Source: Sipunculus nudus (Eukaryota > Annelida > Sipuncula > Golfingiida > Sipunculidae). Taken from it: DNA of 64,000 bases. Made by a program: the position numbers and the translations under genes. Of the stretch, positions 62,001-64,000 are shown piece by piece. The notes under the pieces were generated by a model. That model had not been told where the DNA came from. It worked only from the letters and a program-made list of their open reading frames with translations, and made no database searches. Location: contig CM049317.1 in assembly GCA_026874595.1 (NCBI GenBank), positions 72,499,618 through 72,563,617 of the forward strand. The letters run 5' to 3'. The stretch's first letter is position 1; every line of letters begins with the position of its first letter.

Positions 62001-64000
62001 GATAAACAAAAATAATTGTAAATAAATACTGTCATTTTACATACACCTCATATTATTTTCGCGGAATGAAAAAAAAAAAATAGATGGATCGCTGGAATAA
62101 TTAACTATGAGCGAGTCGTACGCCCTCTTGTGAAATGCACTTTGTAGTGGTTTCAGATTATGCTAAAATATATTTGGGTCAGGTAGACATGTTATATGCG
62201 ATATACGTGAAGAGAGAGCGAGAGCGACGGAGACATGGGCAGAGGCGCCGTCCCCTTACTGCTTATTCATTTTTCTACATAACACGGCCGCTGCATTTGT
62301 CCGACGTAAATTCAAATATACGTTGGGCTTGGTTATTGACCGAAATTATATTTTGATAGTTTAATCAAACAACTGATTTACGTTTTACTGCGAACTGAAA
62401 ACTGCAGACAGCGCCCACATTTTATTTTACTTAAATGATTAAAGGTCATTCGGGATCTGTTTGGTTCTCACAGATCCCAAGAAATAATTAAGGCATCTAA
62501 TGGTCGATCATAAAGTAACCCATTAACCTAGTCGTTGCAAACTGTAAAAAATGAACATTCACTTATGTAATAGGCTTTTTTTGACATGCTACATGTGCAT
62601 GGTGACTTCATTTTGTTTGACATCGGGATATATTTACGTGTCCGTTACCAAAGAAATGTTACAAGACCTATTGGAGTTCCGTGTGATTTCCTTTTCCGCT
62701 GTTTTGAACGACTAACGTTTTAATACGTATAGCAGCACGTTTAAGTTATATGTCCTCCAATAACTGGAAAACGACACTTGTAGGACCAGAAATGACATAA
62801 AATATAGGAGTATTTTATATTAGATTTCCTATAAGTTATATTTTATTGTTCAAACTTTGTACATAATTCGGAGTTGAAGATAAAACAACGACATAGAAGT
62901 TCTCCACAGTGCCTTGACAAAAAGTAAAGAGATCTTGATTTGTCCTTGCTCGTGCAATAAAACCCGCCAAATCCAGAAGGCTCATTAATAGAATAGCATT
63001 CTTATCACAAGGAAACTTTATTCTAGGGTTCATTTGGCGTGCACAGACCATAAACTTACCACTAAAAAGAGTTCTAAGATGATTATGTGACGACCACGAG
63101 ATATGGCATCATAGATTTAGGCCTATGACGCCATTTCTTTGCAAGCTTCACTCTAGCCAATTGCCCGGCTTTTTTAATTGACCTGTTCAGATACCAGGTA
63201 TGTCAAATATACATGAAATAGTGTTTCTTTCTCAAAATAGTATGGTATCCACCAATATATCATTGTACACCAATTTCCTTACTATTGTACAAAAGTGGAA
63301 AGCAGCCTGCAACGGACGCGATCAGTGGCACAAAACACCAGTCCTGGTGACTGCATCGCGCAACTTCGCAAAGAAGGTGTTCAACCTTCTAACCAGTGAT
63401 TCTTCTGTGTTTCTTCTTTCAGGCCTCTTCTCTTATAAAACAGGTGGAAACGAGATTGTTAGCCCATGTGGTGGGATCGTGTTGCAGGGACACACTTGAA
63501 TTCAGTCAAAATTACCTAAAAGTGACCTAATAATAACGTAAAATCATTTACACAAATTTTCGCAAATGTTTATATACATTTAAGGCTAACGACAGAAAGG
63601 TTATTGTTTTCTTACTCATTCTTGGAATCGACTAATCGAATCACAAGGAAATCTGGCTCTACTGTTTAGGGACATTGGGTCTGTAGTAAACGCCAAACTA
63701 TTTTATACCGCGGAGCAACACCTCTGTGTCACTTACATATCTCGCAGTAATCGGAAGTAGGACCTTGTCGGGGAGCTAACATGACAGCTGTTTGTACGTG
63801 ACTGCCTGCAGTTTGACCTTTATAAACTCATATAAAACCTCCTCAGTCTTACTTCAGGGTATAGAAATAGTTTACCCACAAAGCACTGGGGTTTCTAAAT
63901 GCATTATTGACATATATAAGCAAATTAAATTCACATTATTTTTTTATGTGATAAGGACTTCATGAAATAACTAACTTTGGTAAGCATATGTATGAGCAAT
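62001..64000. other. Intergenic, no supported gene
   Basis: AT-rich sequence to the end of the window. Open stretches at 62836-63051 (minus, 71 codons, ending near AATAAA) and 63200-63499 (plus, 99 codons) lack recognisable domains or splice support. Confidence 0.45.

Overview
This window is animal nuclear DNA: AT-rich, intron-bearing, with long (TA)n microsatellites and many mobile-element remains. It contains no operons, no rRNA or intact tRNA genes and no CRISPR. The style of the Gag/protease remains, the TTAA-flanked and nested short DNA transposons and the tRNA-derived SINE-like repeats suggest a marine invertebrate, most likely a mollusc. That placement is an inference and not firm.

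Only one gene can be modelled with confidence. It lies on the minus strand, coding positions 47768 to 37792, in four exons with consensus GT-AG splice sites and matching phases (82 + 912 + 103 + 2668 nt = 1255 codons including the stop). It predicts a 1254-residue type I membrane protein. The parts are a signal peptide, a cysteine-free Thr/Ser/Pro mucin-like ectodomain with 42-bp (14-residue) repeats, one transmembrane helix, and a very large (~888 residue) lysine-rich disordered cytoplasmic tail. The tail carries about 13 spaced tyrosine motifs of the type acidic-[I/V]-Y-[E/G]-[E/D]-[A/F], or Y-A-x-P. Five of these tyrosines are spaced exactly 23 residues apart. The motifs resemble Src-family kinase substrate sites, so the protein looks like a membrane-anchored phosphotyrosine scaffold under a mucin stalk. 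I do not recognise it as a named family, and it is the best candidate for something undescribed.

The rest is repeats, and it records a layered history. (1) About 8.05-14.24 kb (unit A) is a diverged duplicate of about 17.54-18.61 plus 30.31-37.16 kb (unit A'). (2) After that split, a TTAA-flanked 465-bp MITE entered A (its empty site is visible in A'), a 5'-truncated non-LTR retrotransposon entered A' (33.08-34.87 kb), and a gypsy-type LTR-gag-protease fragment came to lie at the A/A' boundary (14.24-17.20 kb, minus). (3) A recent, nearly identical tandem duplication then copied 12830-21887 into 21888-30124, with its right breakpoint inside a composite DNA transposon. The two copies differ mainly by a 304-bp versus 1135-bp minisatellite block.

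From 1 to 8 kb there are a foldback repeat cluster (0.3-1.6 kb), a CpG-rich transposon-like segment (2.17-2.81 kb), a 124-bp MITE and a SINE. The introns of the mucin-like gene hold long (TA)n tracts, a MITE and a Harbinger-like 1.5-kb element with perfect 32-bp terminal inverted repeats and a TAA target duplication. From 48 to 64 kb no gene could be supported. That part holds microsatellites, a SINE and a relative of the TTAA MITE.
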